A stretch of DNA of 64,000 nucleotides from Crocodylus rhombifer (GCA_038503035.1 JAVSML010001084.1:132817-196816), one strand, 5' to 3'; shown: positions 36,423-48,690, counted from the first letter of the stretch. Program-made: numbers and translations. The notes: generated by a model from the sequence alone, not told the origin.

Positions 36423-39178
36423 TAATACAACTACGAAATGGCATTATAGCTGGTACCCACGCTATGGTGCTTGGCCATAACGTTCTAATCTGTCATTCAG
36501 GAGAAACTAATATAATAATCCAAGTTCTGGATATGTTGGCTACATTTGTACTAAGGTAGCATCAAGAGGTTAGGGCTCCACTGTATTGGGTAGCAAAGAA
36601 ATGAGGCAGCAGTTCCTGTACCCAAGTAACTTTGCTGTGTTCTCTCTCACTCCAGAAACAATTTGACTAGGTCAACGGATGAAGTTTCTTTCCTGAACTC
36701 TGCCCGAGTACCAGTATCTAGGCTAATGGGGAATGGAGGAGAGAGTAAAGGGAGGGGAAATCTAATGCTGAACAGCACATCTTTTCAGTACCTCGTTGAC
36801 TGCAGCTATTCCCAATCCCTCCTTAAAAGAGCTTTAATATGGTCTGAAAGAGCAAGGCAAGGGTCTACACAGAGCAGTCTTACACAGCACAGAAACCCAA
36901 TTTCTTAAGTACCAGCCATCCTTTGGGCTGAATGAAGCAGGAAGCCTGGACAACAGCAGTCACAAAAAACAACCAACCAACCAACCAACATCCTCTCAAA
37001 GACTATACACACACGCATCAAATTCAGAGCAACAGAATTAACACGGCCTATTTATCTTCTAACTTTTGAATTCAAGGGTTTCTTGGATAATCCTTCAGTG
37101 TTATGTTGAGAGACTTGGATGATAGACTAATAAGATTTTCTAGAGGAAAAAAAAAATAAAATTAAAACAAAATTATGCAGAACAGTCAAATTAAGATACT
37201 AAACTAGTTTCTCCAATAGTTGCATCATGGTACAAATTTACCTAGCTAATCCAAAATTGGCTAATCAGTTTAGCGAAGAGCCACTAGAACTGGGGTCAGC
37301 AACATTTAAGAATTGCAGGCTGCTTCAACAGAGCTTAGCTTCAAGCGTGGGCCACTTTGAACCCAGCTGCAGTCACCACCACTCCCCCAACAGTGCCGTT
37401 ACTGAAGCTTCTTTCCATCACTTGTAAGGGGTTTTCCCCTACAGAAAGAGCCCTCTCCCTCTGAAATCCCAAAGCCCTTGACTGCAGAGAAGAAGTCTTA
37501 GTACTCATTTTTGCTTTTAAAAAAAAAGCAAAAATCTACTTGCTTCTGTTTCTTTAGCTGAGAGCCAGACTAAGTCTGAGCTACTCTATATTGCCAGTAT
37601 CTGGCCAATGGTATACCATGTAATTAAGGCAGAGCAGACTTCGCTTACTTTCATAAATAACTTTCATGTTTTCTGACTAAAGAACGATAAACTATGTAGC
37701 TCCATCTTAGAAAATATTGTCTCAGCTATCATTTCCTCTTCCATTTGTTGCACAAGAAATACAGGACAGAAGAGCAGAATTTTCTCTTCTTAAACAAGAA
37801 TCTGCTCTCTCTTAGCTTAAAACCATGAAGTTAACAAGACTATTTGCATTTATTTAGTACTACTTATTTACAGAAATGGTGCAAACCTGGATGTTCAGTT
37901 CTGGACTCTAGTTCAACTTGAATTTAGTGAAGGTTGCAACAGAAGCTGAATATACAGCAACAGCAAAAGTCATATGGATAACGGAACTTGGTCAATAAGA
38001 AGAGTTATGACTCGTGAAAAAAAATTTTTTTTTATAGCCAACTCTTATGCAAGCTTGTTCTTTCTCCAGATATTATTTATTCATTAAATATGGGACTTTT
38101 CTGATAATCACCTTTCAGGCACATGGTCATAAGTATAAAAGGAATAACAGAAGTTATGGTAGACTCCTATTTAGAACTTTAATCTAGATTACTGGAGCTA
38201 CATTGAGACTTTCCCCCTTCCATCTGGAGCATCATTTATTGAACTAGGACAAAGTTATCAAGCTACATTTAAACTCTGGATTTACCTAAAGTTAATTAAG
38301 CATTTTTTAGAAGCAAGATTAAGAGCACATTTAAAACAAGATGTGTTATATTTAAAGTTGTGGGTGGTTAGTAAATGCATGTGAAAGAAAAGGGATAGAC
38401 TTTGCTCTCTAAGGAGAGTACTGTCATGGCAGAACATACAATTATGTAACTCAGGGTGTTATTTTAAGGGCTAATGTGCACTGCAAAAGCTTGCTATTGT
38501 AGAAAATGCTTTTCTATAGAAAGGGTAAGTTAAGCAAAAAACCCAACACAACATCCCTCTCCCTCAAAAGCTTTTAAAAAGTGAAAAGTTCTCCTCAAAC
38601 CAATACTAAAATTAGACCGGAATGCATGGAAAACTCTTTTGGGGCAGAATTCAGCCCACATGGGCTTTTTCTGATCAACATTAAAAAAGCCATTACCAAC
38701 AAGAGAGTGAGGATCACATTCCTCTTATGATTCCCTTGGCTTCCCATTAAGTTTCAAGTCTCTTGAACTTAGATGGTTATATTTACTACAGTGACATAAG
38801 ATAGTATTCTTAGGCTTGTCACAAAACCTGTGCCGTATTCATGTCTATTTGCCTTTGTTCCACAATAAATTTATGAAAGTGCTTGCTGATCTTTACCACT
38901 TCCTGTTCCAGACCACTGCATCCTCTTGCAAAGCTGTTATATCTATCTTGTATTTTCCCAATTCTTCAAATAAGAGATTGGGCCACGCCTGGGTCTGTAA
39001 CGACTCAGTACATTCTAGATTCCAGTTCACAGCTCCTTTTTCCATTTCCAAGGCTTGCTTACATTTGTACCATCAGAATCTGATGCAAGAGTGAGTTTTG
39101 TAACAAGCTATTCTTTTACAGGATAGGGGTATTAGTCCTATGCCCAACCCGAGGAGTCCTGTGAGGATCTAAATAAGT

Positions 39179-39207
39179 TCATCCAGATCAACACAAGATC
39201 TGGATGA
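39179..39207. repeat. Perfect 11-bp stem, 7-nt loop
   Basis: TCATCCAGATC (39179-39189) pairs exactly with GATCTGGATGA (39197-39207) around AACACAA. Confidence 0.9.
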
Positions 39208-39240
39208 TCCAGTAATTGACTTAAAAGGAGAGTTTCTAGA

Positions 39241-40392
39241 TGGGGTGGGAAATTATTTGGGCCTGCAAGCCACATAAGGAGTCTTACTGAGTTATGGGCT
39301 GGGTCACACCCCTCCACCCCCCATTCAACAACTCACCAAAACTCCTTGTGTGGGATGGGACTAGAGGCAGCCAGGGAGTAGTGTTCAGGAACGGGATGGG
39401 TGAAACCAGGATCACAGGGTAGTGACAGCACAGGGCCAGCAACAGAGCCGCATTCTGCTGCCTGCATGCCCCTGCAGTGGGCACAGGTTTAGTGGGCAGG
39501 GGCATGCAGGGAGCAGATCATGGCTCCGCCCCAGGCCCTGACCCCACAATGTCACCACCCCAAGATCCCAGCCCCAGACACACCTCCCTGCCCACAGCCC
39601 CATTCTGTCCGCCTGCTTGTGCAGGTCCTGGCTGGTATCTATGGAGACCCTGGGATCATAGGGCATAGGGCTGGGGCAGAGTCAGAATATGCTCAATTCA
39701 AGTCCCTGCCTGCAGAACTAGGGCTGTCCCAGCCCTGCACTGACACTGCTCCACAATCCCAGGGTCTCCATGGAGACTGGTTGGGAGCTGTGGGGGCAAG
39801 GCATGCAGTAGAGATGGTGCTGTGGGCAGGTACAGGGCTGCATTTGGAGCTGGGATCTTGGGGTGGTGACAAGGCAGGAGCAGGGCCGAGTCAGACTGGA
39901 CCAAGCAACAATCTGCTCTGTGCATGTCCCTGCTTGCAGAATCTACACCCCTCGCAGGGGTGTGCAAGCACCAGATCATGGCTCTGCCATGAGCTCCAGC
40001 CCCATGCAGTCACTGCCCCAAGATCCCAGGGTCTCCCAAGCCCCACCTGCCTCACCACTCCCCATCAGCCCACACCTCCATCCCAGCCAAGTGGCCTGCC
40101 CGCACAGGTTCTGCCCTTGGTGGCATATGTGGGGGAGACTGGTTGGGGTGCCTGGGCATCAGGACTGGGTCTGGCAGCAGCAGCCGAAAGGCACCATCAT
40201 CATTGTGGAGAAATGGAATCTGGCTGCTGTGCCACCCCAGCCCCACTGCATGCTGGGGGTGGGGAGACCAGTTGCATGCACCATGGCCCAGGCTGCCCCT
40301 CATACAAGGACCCAGGCAGGACCAAAAAAACCCACTGCAGGCTGGACAAGATTGCCTTGTGGGCCAGATTCAGCTGTGGGCTGTGTTCTGCC
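39241..40392. repeat. GC-rich hAT-like repeat with inverted internal modules
   Basis: The left end TGGGGTGGGAAATTATTTGG then GCCTGCAAGCCACA fits a hAT terminus. The right side has GGGCCAGATTCAGCTGTGGG before the junction with CR1 at about 40393. Internally, CACCCCAAGATCCCAGC..GAGACCCTGGGATC (39551-39655) is repeated inverted at about 39756-39868. Directly repeated pieces occur near 40018-40040. Frames up to 294 codons on both strands come from these modules. The right terminus was not resolved and may have been displaced by the neighbouring CR1. Confidence 0.55.
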
Positions 40393-41819
40393 ATAGAATC
40401 ATAGTCAGAAGGCTAGAACAGACTTCTAGAGGTCATCTAGTCCAACATCCTGCCTGAAGCTGGATCATCTCTATAAAAGTCATCCTATAAAAATCCAGAG
40501 TCTAACCTCCTAGCAAAACTATGTAGTCAACTCAGATACAACATGCTACCCTGCCACAGGTAAAGCAGGGGGACCAAAGCAGCTACTACCCTGCTGCTGC
40601 AAAGATTCTTAATATATGCTCAAAAGATCCTAGGAAGAAGGTCACATACCTCCACTACAGAGGAAGGCAAACCCCCCAGTCCATACCAATGTGCCCCTGG
40701 GGTAAAATTCCTTCCTGACCCCCAAATACTGTGACCAATCTGACCCAGAGCAGAGGGGCAAGACCCCCTATCCAGGAACCTCTGTGTTTAAGTCCCAGCA
40801 AGACCCACTGGCACACCCCAGTCCCAAAGCAGAAACCAAAGCCCAGAAGCATAGGAACTACCTATATTTGAACAGACACCTATATCAGCCTTGACCAATG
40901 CCTGTTCAACCTCTTCTTGAATGACAGTCCACAGCTTCCCTAGGCAGTCTGTTCCACTGCCTCACTGTTCAAACAGTTAAGATTTCCCCCCCAATATCCA
41001 ATCTAAACCTATTTGCTACAACTTCAAAACACTGGTCCATATCCTAGTCCCTTTTCTTCATGGCAGCCCTTCAGTCATCTGAAGATTGCTCTCATGTCCC
41101 CTCCTAAATATTTTTTCTGCAACCTGAACATACCTAGCTCTTTCAGCCTCTTGTCATGTCACTTGCCTACTAAGCCCTTTATCGTTTTTCTTGTCCATCT
41201 CCCACCCTCTAACTCGTCTATGCCCCTTTTTAGAATGAGGAGCTCAACTCCACATACACCACTCTAGATGATGGCTCTTCTACTCCGACTGGGATTAGGG
41301 CTCACCTCCCATGTTTTGCACCTAATGCTTCTATTGGTGCATCCCAGAATTGGATTTGCCTTTTTTTGCAGCTGTGTCACAGTGCAGACTCGCACCAAGT
41401 CTGTGACCTACCAAGATGCCCAAATCTTTCTTTGTAGTGCTGCTGCCATACAGTCAGGTGTCACTCACTTTGAATTTGTTTCCGAGTATTTTTCCCCAAA
41501 GTGTAGCACCTTACACTTGATGGCAGAGAGCTTCATTCTAGCCCAGCTTTGAAATCTGTTGTGAACTTTGCGAATTGTCACTTCAACCTCCAACATATTT
41601 ACAATCCGTCCCAGTTTGTCATCATCTGTAGATTCCAGCATCCAGATCATTAACAGATTGAACAGCACTGGGACCAGGACAGACCCCTTTGGAACTCCAC
41701 AGAAAGCTTTCTGCCATTGTGATATGGATCCATTTATAAATTACCTTTTGCTCAAGGCTATTGAGCCAGATGTCTATCCACCTATGGAAACAGTATAGTC
41801 TAGGCCATATTTCTAGTTT

Positions 41820-41820
<1 letters not shown>
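40393..41820 (-). mobile_element. Old CR1 LINE, degraded, minus orientation
   Basis: The left end is the CR1 3' terminus in reverse (CATAGAATCATAG, then AGAGGTCATCTAGTCCA). At about 40.91-41.16 kb comes the conserved 3' region (TTCCCTAGGCAGTCTGTTCC, TTTCCCCCCCAATATCCAATC). At 41.46-41.67 kb relics of the reverse transcriptase C-terminal half are readable on the minus strand (ESTDDDKLG..., KCKVLHFGEKYS). Stops and frameshifts are frequent. The 5' side meets a 31-base T run (41822-41852). Confidence 0.8.

Positions 41821-41821
<1 letters not shown>

Positions 41822-41852
<31 letters not shown>
41822..41852. repeat. Poly(T) tract, 31 bases
   Basis: This is an uninterrupted T run at the 5' side of the old minus-strand CR1. 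Confidence 0.95.
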
Positions 41853-41857
<5 letters not shown>

Positions 41858-42800
41858 AAATACCCAACCTAGACTTATCCTGCTTCAGGAAATTAGAGAG
41901 CAGGCTGGCTCAAGACACAAATGCAGTCTTTACTGTTACATGCATATTTAGTTCATTTGAATCTACATAACAAGGCACCAAATTAAACTACCTAATTCTA
42001 CTTCATTGTATAATGCTTTCATGGAAGCCATTGCCCCAAAATGCTATTTCGCTGAGATAGTGTCATGTAATCCTGCAATTACTAGTTTTGAACACAACTA
42101 CTACACTGGGCTCTTGTGATAAGGAGTTCTATAACCAGTAGTCTTCCAAGTATCTAAATTGAAAGCATCTCACCATGATAGACCAAAAAAAAGGACATAC
42201 ACTAGAAATCATAACTTGAAGTCTGCCACTGCCTTGCAAACAAAGTAACTGGTCCTAGGCAGTACATAGGTAAACTTTCAAATTTATACCATTATAAAAG
42301 CTGTTTCTATGTAAACAGCCTCTAGGCTAAAGGTCAATTATTCTTCCTAGTAAGTAGAACAAGGGGCTAGAGCTTCAACAGAACACTGCCCCTTAACTGG
42401 TAAGTAGTTCCACTACTGAGCTATTGAATTCTAGGCAAGAGCTTGGTAAATTTTTCAAATGAAGAAGAGCACTGTATTATATTACTGCTATGATATAGGT
42501 GTGGAAAGGTGGCATGTGACCTTCACTAAACAATAAGCTAGAGCTTCCAGACAACACAAGCAGAAGAGCCATCTTTCCACATCTGAGAGAGAAAAACTAG
42601 AAGTCTTCATAAATTCAACATGCAGAAACACTTGTATAAGAAATGAAAAAAAATTGGATGTTAAATTTTGGAGTAGCTGCTGTTAAAAAAAAAAAACTTA
42701 GTAACGTCTTTCTTGGGCTTCTAATTTTGCAAGAGGACTTCATCACAGAAAAACACCTATGAAGATATGTAAACACAATTATGAACATCGTTACGGCTTT

Positions 42801-42872
42801 TATTAGGGTGTAATGGGATGACCCCATTTTTGACCCTATTAGGGTGTAATGGGATGACCCCCCCCCAATTTC
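42801..42872. repeat. 36-bp tandem duplication
   Basis: TATTAGGGTGTAATGGGATG plus ACCCC (42801-42825) recurs at 42837-42861. The spacing is 36 bp, and the second copy runs into an extended C run. Confidence 0.9.
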
Positions 42873-43287
42873 AGTCAATTGTTCTAAATACATAACCTGG
42901 AATTTAAAAAAAAAAAAAAGTTTCCTTTTACTCTGTTTCTTTAAAATGCACAGTATTGAATAAGTAATGACCACTCGTGCCAATTCTCAAAAATAAGTGG
43001 AAACATTGGAGGAAAACCTCAAGTTGACAAAACACATCATTATCCATGTGTCAAACAGAATAAAGGCTAATCTTTTAAACAAAGGGGGGAAAAAAAGCTC
43101 TATTTTGCCAATTGCTAAGACTACCAATCCCTTGGGAATTTGAAGAAGTGTTAACAAGGCACAGTAATCCTTGCCAACATGTTTAGGCTTTATATTTTGT
43201 GCCCTTACCTCTTGCCTTGATTTACCAGTTTTGAGACCACTTATGGCATATCTTTATTTAAATAGACAAAAAAAAGGAGGCACTTAC

Positions 43288-43737
43288 TACTTTGCTCCCT
43301 GTTGATCTACGTATTCCTCTAATATTAGATACGCTTCTTGGGCTGGCTGAAGCTCCCAGTGGAAGAGCCGTGGAAAGATAAGGAGAACTAGAAGGCATCA
43401 AAGGAGTTATCAAATTATCTAACATACTCCGTTTGGAGTTGGAGTTTTTATTTGCAAAAATTAGAGGTTCATTGTACCCAGCATCACCACTGCCAATTTC
43501 AATCTTCTCTTCATTCTTGATGCTTTTCAACCAATCTTTTAGCATCAGCTGGGTTGAAGGCTGGCTCAGCCAGCATAAGAACAGTTCATCCACTTTCATT
43601 TTTAGTACAGGCTGCAAAACTTTCCCAGCCGGCATTTTCCACCAATTTATCCTCGTTCCACCAGAAATTCAATACAACGTTGAGACTTTTCACAGCGTAT
43701 CCTGCTCTTTTGCTTTGTTTCAAGAAATCCAAGATTC
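43288..43737 (-). CDS. PPP2R3B: PPP2R3B first coding exon (long, PR70-type N-terminus, 116 codons)
   Basis: Translation starts at 43635 and gives MPAGKVLQPVLKMKVDELFL, then CWLSQPSTQLMLKDW. This closely matches the N-terminus of vertebrate PR70 from memory. After about residue 45 it becomes a Ser/Pro/Asn-rich, probably disordered stretch (MPSSSPYLSTALPLG, ASPRSVSNIRG). The coding part is 43288-43635. It ends AGC AAA GTA at the consensus donor GTAAGT (43287-43282), phase 0. Upstream, 43636-43737 is 5' untranslated sequence preceded by a strong acceptor (TTTTTTTCCTTAAACAG). At least one non-coding exon must therefore lie further 5', most likely in the CpG island near 47 kb. I recall a longer and more GC-rich human segment here, and the phase-0 junction would join it directly to the exon at 680. 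Confidence 0.93.
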
Positions 43738-44272
43738 CTGTTTAAGGAAAAAAACCTTTTTGTTACTTAACATGATAGCCAAGTTAAAATGAAACAACCT
43801 TAATTAAATCTCAGATGGTACTAACCCAGTTTGTGGGTCTGTGACAAACATGTAAAAATAAAACAAGAAACTGACCACATTCCAATGCTTAGGAATTAGT
43901 ACCCTATCATCATCATAAAGACTTTTAAAACTAACTCAGAAAGTAGCAGTTCTTTGGGAATCCCCACCCTGCGTTGCCATACATACACACCACATAAGGT
44001 AAACATTGATCTGGTTGGTCAAACATTGGCAGCTTTCTCCATCTCTCTCTGTGAAAGACGTACAGAGTTTTAAGGTCTTTTCTTTGGTGATGATGGATAG
44101 TTCTTCAAAAGGCTGTCTACGACTCTAGAAAACTACTACAATAAGCCATGCAACTCCATAAGTTCATGTTTTAGGGAATTTAGCATCAAAAAAAATTAAC
44201 AACATTCAGGAATCAAATATTCAAGGGTGAAGGTTCAATCTTAATTCTGCAACTTCCGATTACGTCTGAATG

Positions 44273-44550
44273 CAGATTCTCAACCAGGGTGTCATTGCTT
44301 TGAGATCCTTTTAGGAGTGTTGTTGGGTGCCACACAGAGTGCAAACATTATTCACATGATAAACAGAGATTTCCAAAAGGAATCCACAGTCTTAAAAACA
44401 TTTTGATCATTTGCGGTCAGAGTTCTTTGCAATAGAATTACTCTACTGTTTTTCTGTAGTCAAAGTGAATGAAATGGAGCTGGTATTCTCCAAGAGATTC
44501 TTCGAGTCCACCTTGGGGTACCTTGAGTCGAAAAAGTTGAAGAACCACTG
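44273..44550. mobile_element. hAT-type element (278 bp), CAGTGGTTCT-class ends
   Basis: The left end CAGATTCTCAACCAGGGTGTC and right end, read inward, CAGTGGTTCTTCAAC are hAT-type termini. The flanking octamers TCTGAATG and CCTTAAGG do not match, so the target duplication is lost or the boundaries are slightly off. Confidence 0.65.
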
Positions 44551-45125
44551 CCTTAAGGTGATACCAAAAACGCAACATTTTAAAAGTTATCTGTCAATAT
44601 AAGTGAGGTTTCTTATCAAATGTTTACAAGTAAGTTATGGGTATCATCTTCAAACTTAATTTAGTTCATTTAATAAATATGGAGACACAATTTGAAAAAA
44701 AGTGTCAAATATTTTAATGGATTTTTAACCTTTACAGTTCATAAAAATAAACTGAAACCCAAGCTTAATCTACATTAGAGTGCCATCAGCTAACAACATG
44801 GGTATCGGAAAAAATAATTAGTGGTCAACACAGCTAGGCTGGCAAGACCCCCGATGTGGGCCCAAGCTGGCGTAATGCTTGCAGCAAAAAGACTTCTGCC
44901 AGCATTCACTCTAGTGATTCTCATGCTGTCATTCAAGTGATAGCGAGGCCCAGGGGTTGGGAATGTCTGGCTGGCAGGCCAGAGTTGACCCACAAAACCA
45001 CTGAATCTAGTCTACAGATATAGGGTTTGGCTGTGGGGGAGCTGTCTCCATGCTGCCACAGAAACAAGAGCAGCAGCCAAGTCTTGGCACCCACCTGCTT
45101 CTGACTTGGGGTGGATTGTCCAGGT

Positions 45126-45445
45126 CAGTGTTTCTCAAACCATTGGTTATGACTTAAAAGAGGGTCACAAGAATATATGAGAGTCACAAACAAACTTTAA
45201 AACTGCATCAACAGAAGTTTCAAAATGGATTCGCCTGTAAAGAAAAACGTGGGAAACAGGGCTGCTTGGGCCCCGCTCCCCCCGTGCCCCTCCCACCCTA
45301 CACACCCAGCCCCTTTCCTGTACCCTGGGGGTCTGGAACCTGGGGGCAGAGGGCAAGTCAGGACTGAGGGGCACTAGGTCAGGACTGGCCATTAATGTTT
45401 ACAAATGGGTCCTGGTACATAAAAAAAAAAGGTTGAAAACCACTG
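45126..45445. mobile_element. hAT-type element (320 bp), CAGTG-class ends
   Basis: The ends CAGTGTTTCTCAAACC and, inward from the right, CAGTGGTTTTCAACC are typical hAT termini. Flanking octamers GTCCAGGT and GTCTTGCC are only partly similar. The interior has GGGTCACAAG and GGGTCCTGGT segments and a GC-rich middle. Confidence 0.75.
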
Positions 45446-46514
45446 GTCTTGCCCACACCCAGAATAGGTTGACTTATCCTACCCCGACTTATCCTGTTGA
45501 TATGGCTACAAGGCCTTTGCATCATTCTCACTTGAGAGAGACGCCACAATTCGAGGCAAGAAGCAGAAGGCTAGAACTAAACAGTGAGAACAGAACCAAA
45601 GTTGTTTAATATTGGTCATTTAGATGGATTACCTGATAACCTTGCACAAGTTACCTAAACTTGCACCTCGATTTTCTCATCTACTAGAAAAAACACACGT
45701 ACAATGAAGTAACACTGCTTGCTGTTTGTAATACACCAACTCAAGTTGGAAGACATGATAGGACACAGTATTTGTAAGGCTTCTGCTACACATTATATAT
45801 ACAGGTTTCCCTCACTTTATGCCGGTTCTATATGTGCAAATTCACTCTTACGTGACAGTCTTGTAAAAGTGGTAGAACTGGATCTGGGGGTCAGCACAGT
45901 CAAAGTCTTGGAATACATCCCTATTTGTTTCATTGCAAACCGTGTTCCTTTCATGCAAATTCAAGTTATGCACCACTTTCCAGGAACGCACATACAGCAT
46001 AAAGCTACGGAAACCTGTATTACGCAATTAACTGCTCAACTGTGCAATAAATTTAGACTGGCCAGACATGCCATTTGAAGAAATAATCACATGATTAAAG
46101 TGACTGTCTAGCTATAAGATGGCCAGCCAGCTACAAAGTTAGCACTTAAAAGGGTATAACAACTCTACAGTTGGTTTCTATTCTGCTTTTATTTGAATGT
46201 GTAGCAGGGCTCTTAAAGGGCATTTAAAGAGGAGTTAAATGCCAAACCACTGCTTCTGTTGTCAGCTCAGCATATTTAAGAACTCAGCAAGCTGGGGTTT
46301 CACCTAGTGCCAGAACAAGTGCATCTCCCAGTCCTGGGCCACTACAGGCTTCTGGCAATGCTATGAATGGTTTAAAATTTCCCCTAAGGTGTAGCTGGCT
46401 CCCCCAACACCAGCAGTCCCTCACACTACATCACTGCACTGAGACAGGACCTGCCATCTCCCTTACTGGGATGTACTAACTGTTTGCAGAGGCTCCTAGC
46501 ATCTCCCCCTGGAA

Positions 46515-46667
46515 CAATGGTTGTCAACCTGTGGTCCACAGATGATCATGAAAAAGGACTAGGATCAATCAGAAGTATGCAAATACCCACACTTACAATT
46601 CAAAGGTGTGTGCACCTCCACAACTTCCACAGGGGTCTGCAAAAGAAAAACAGGTTGAAAGCCACTG
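46515..46667. mobile_element. Short hAT-type element (153 bp)
   Basis: CAATGGTTGTCAACC then TGTGGTCCAC on the left, and CAGTGGCTTTCAACC inward from the right, match the same terminal class. Its size and ends resemble MER5-like miniature hAT elements. The flanking octamers are too diverged to call. Confidence 0.75.
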
Positions 46668-47348
46668 CTCCAGCAACCTCTGTGAAACTGGCTGGTACAC
46701 CCTGCACAGTCCCTTGCTAGAGCCCCTTCACAACCCATTAGGTCCCACAGTCTCTCGCTAGAAGCCTCTCTACAACCTGTTGGTACATCCCAATGTCTAT
46801 CTAGATCGACCCCCTCCGCCACCTGTTGGTACATCTCACAGGGTCTCTCACCAGAGCCCCGCCCCCAGCGGGTACGCCCCAAGCGCTCATGCTCTGCAGC
46901 CGCCCGAGGCAGGAGGCGTCGGGTACCAGTGACGTGCCCCCTCCCCGTCACTGCGCCCGTGTTCTAAAGCCCGCGCCCGCCTTCCCTTCAACTGCCTGCT
47001 CCACACGTGAGCGCAGGGCGTCGCAGCACCTACACCGCCCCGCCCCTCAGGCGGACTCGGGCCCGGGCGGGGCGGGACCTCCGGCCACGCCTGAAGCCGT
47101 TAGGAACCGGGGCACAAACCCCCGCTCCGTCTTGCCCCCTGCACCCACCTCCACGCACAGGCCCCGCCCAACCAGGCCGGACCGGGCCAAGCCGGAGGGA
47201 ACTGCTGCACTGGGGGTGGGGAAGCTTCCGACCCCTCCTAATTCACCTCCCCGCGCCCTGGCTCCTCCCGCCACCGCCTTCAAATCGGCACCTCGCTTCC
47301 GGCCCTCTCAGTCCCGCCCCGCGCGCTCTGTTTAAGACAGCGGGCAAG

Positions 47349-47358
47349 TCTCGCGAGA
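47349..47358. promoter_or_regulatory. TCTCGCGAGA palindrome
   Basis: This is an exact copy of the TCTCGCGAGA core-promoter motif found in TATA-less vertebrate CpG-island promoters. Confidence 0.75.
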
Positions 47359-47387
47359 CGCCCCCGGCTAGAAAGAAGCGGCGGCCG

Positions 47388-47401
47388 GTTGCCGTGGCGA
47401 C
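47388..47401. promoter_or_regulatory. X-box-like site (RFX family)
   Basis: GTTGCCGTGGCGAC differs at two positions from the palindromic RFX consensus GTTGCCATGGCAAC. Both differences keep the two half-sites recognisable. Confidence 0.55.
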
Positions 47402-47460
47402 GGGAGGGCGGGAAAGGAACATTGCGGGGCTGGACCGCGTCGGTTCTGGCTTCTGTGTCG

Positions 47461-47468
47461 TGACGTCA
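47461..47468. promoter_or_regulatory. cAMP-response element (CREB/ATF)
   Basis: This is an exact TGACGTCA palindrome in the CpG island, a position and context typical of functional CRE promoters. Confidence 0.7.
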
Positions 47469-47640
47469 CAGTCCCGCCGTCTTCCCGCCCCCAGCACTCT
47501 CCCGGAGTCTTTCCTGCGTTCTCTTTTCCCAGCAGGCTGTACGGCACCCCTCCCCCCCATGGCCATTCCCCCAGGGCGGGGCATGGAGCGCCGGTGGGAG
47601 CCGTGCTTGTGGCCCACTCACACGTGCCTCCGCCTTGGAG

Positions 47641-48039
47641 CTGGCCCTTTTCCTTGGCGCGTGGGGCAGAAGGCGCTCTCCCCGTGGGTTTTTCCCTTGG
47701 TTATTCCCAGCTAGTTCAATCCAATAAAGGAGACCAAGCCTGCATGAAAGGCCATAGCCCCTGGGCCTTTCTGTCGAGAAATGGCTGCGGTTGCTCTGGC
47801 TAGGAGGATCAGTGTTCAAATTACACTTTAACTCTTGGGGGAAAGGGGTAGTCTGCAAAAATAAATGGGCTGCCCATCACGGATGCCCCCATAAAATCGG
47901 AGCCCCCCCCTTATGATTTTAAAATCTTACAGCAGGGCTCTCATCTCTCAGCCCTCTCCAGCTCCCCAGTAATTCAAACCCTGAGCAGGATGGGGAAGGG
48001 AAGGGCAAAGGTAAGTGGGACAGTAGCTTCCATGGAAGA
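47641..48039. other. Intergenic sequence next to CpG island
   Basis: No gene is recognised. C-rich runs and a (C)8 tract occur near 47906. Confidence 0.5.
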
Positions 48040-48472
48040 TGGGTACTCAGTGTCTGGCCTGTGACATCCAGCCCATGGGGGTCTCCCCTGGCTCCAAAAA
48101 TTTAACAGCAGGGGGCAGTAGATGCACTACACAGCCAGATCCAGCCTCAGGCCTGCTCCCCCACCCCCAGTCCAGATTAGGCCAAGATGCTCCCCACCCC
48201 CCACCAGGTTGCCCCCCTACCCCTATGTCTGGATTGGGGCTGCTCCACTACCCCTGCTCCCGCCCCCACGTGTCTGTATCAAGCTTGCTTTACCCCACCC
48301 TCCCCAACTATCTGTTTCAGGGCCTCTGTCCTGTCCCCATCCACCCCCAACCCGGGTGGATGGATCAGAGTTACGCTGAGCAACCCCCCACAGCTGGATC
48401 AGGCCCACCGGATGCATCCTGCCTGGGGAGGGACCTGACACTATGGGGCAAAAAGGTTGGTCACCACTTATG
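48040..48472. repeat. GC-rich repeat with hAT-like right end
   Basis: The right end reads inward AAGTGGTGACCAACCTTTTT, a hAT-like terminus. The interior carries imperfect repeats of a unit with CCCCCACCC, GTCTGGATTGGG and GCTGCTCCACTACCCC. The left end was not found. Confidence 0.45.
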
Positions 48473-48676
48473 TAAGACCATCTTTTTTGCAAAATTCAGG
48501 GCTATCCACATGTTTTGGGGGTCCTCTAGCTTTAAAGTCCCCATATCTCTTTCTTGTGCCCTTTAGCTTCAAAATACTTGTAGTGTCAGACCTAGATATT
48601 TCACCAATACGTTACTGGATCTTTCTTGGTAGGCTTAGCACTAGGAAGGGATTCTAGGGGCACATCCTCTTCTTTT

Positions 48677-48690
48677 CCCCCCCCCCCCCC
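48677..48690. repeat. Poly(C) tract, 14 bases
   Basis: This is an uninterrupted C run. Confidence 0.95.

Larger units (their letters stand above)
21034..43287 (-). other. PPP2R3B: PPP2R3B intron downstream of the first coding exon
   Basis: This 22.3-kb stretch runs from the donor GTAAGT (43287-43282) to the alternative first exon. In the long transcript it is part of one intron of about 42.6 kb ending at 681. It is rich in hAT-type and foldback elements, with one old CR1. No other exon was found. The stretches 24.1-26.4, 26.8-28.6, 29.7-31.2, 35.1-36.1, 37.4-39.1 and 41.9-43.2 kb show nothing but AT-rich intron and simple repeats. A single hAT-like end (GGGGTCAGCAACATTT) occurs at about 37293. 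Confidence 0.7.
43738..46849 (-). other. PPP2R3B: PPP2R3B 5' intron (non-coding exon to first coding exon)
   Basis: This is inferred from the acceptor at 43738 and the CpG island upstream. It contains three hAT-type elements (44273-44550, 45126-45445, 46515-46667) and no coding exon. The donor of the first exon was not fixed. Confidence 0.6.
46850..47640 (-). promoter_or_regulatory. PPP2R3B: CpG island, likely PPP2R3B promoter and non-coding first exon
   Basis: The base composition changes abruptly to CpG-dense sequence (for example CGGGCGGGGCGGGAC and GCGGCGGCCGG), unlike the CpG-poor, GC-rich repeats elsewhere. It sits 3.1 kb upstream of the strong acceptor of the first coding exon. It contains a perfect cAMP-response element, a TCTCGCGAGA palindrome and an X-box-like site within 120 bp. 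No TATA box was noticed. A transcript in the other direction cannot be excluded. The overlapping open frames (for example 235 codons on plus) are expected in stop-poor GC-rich DNA and are not called. Confidence 0.82.

Noticed and set aside
39520..40404. 294-codon plus-strand frame
   Set aside because: It is built from inverted and direct repeat modules of a GC-rich repeat and reads into the adjacent CR1 3' end.
47007..47714. 235-codon frame in the CpG island
   Set aside because: CpG islands are poor in stop codons; the frame has no recognisable protein similarity and crosses the predicted promoter motifs.
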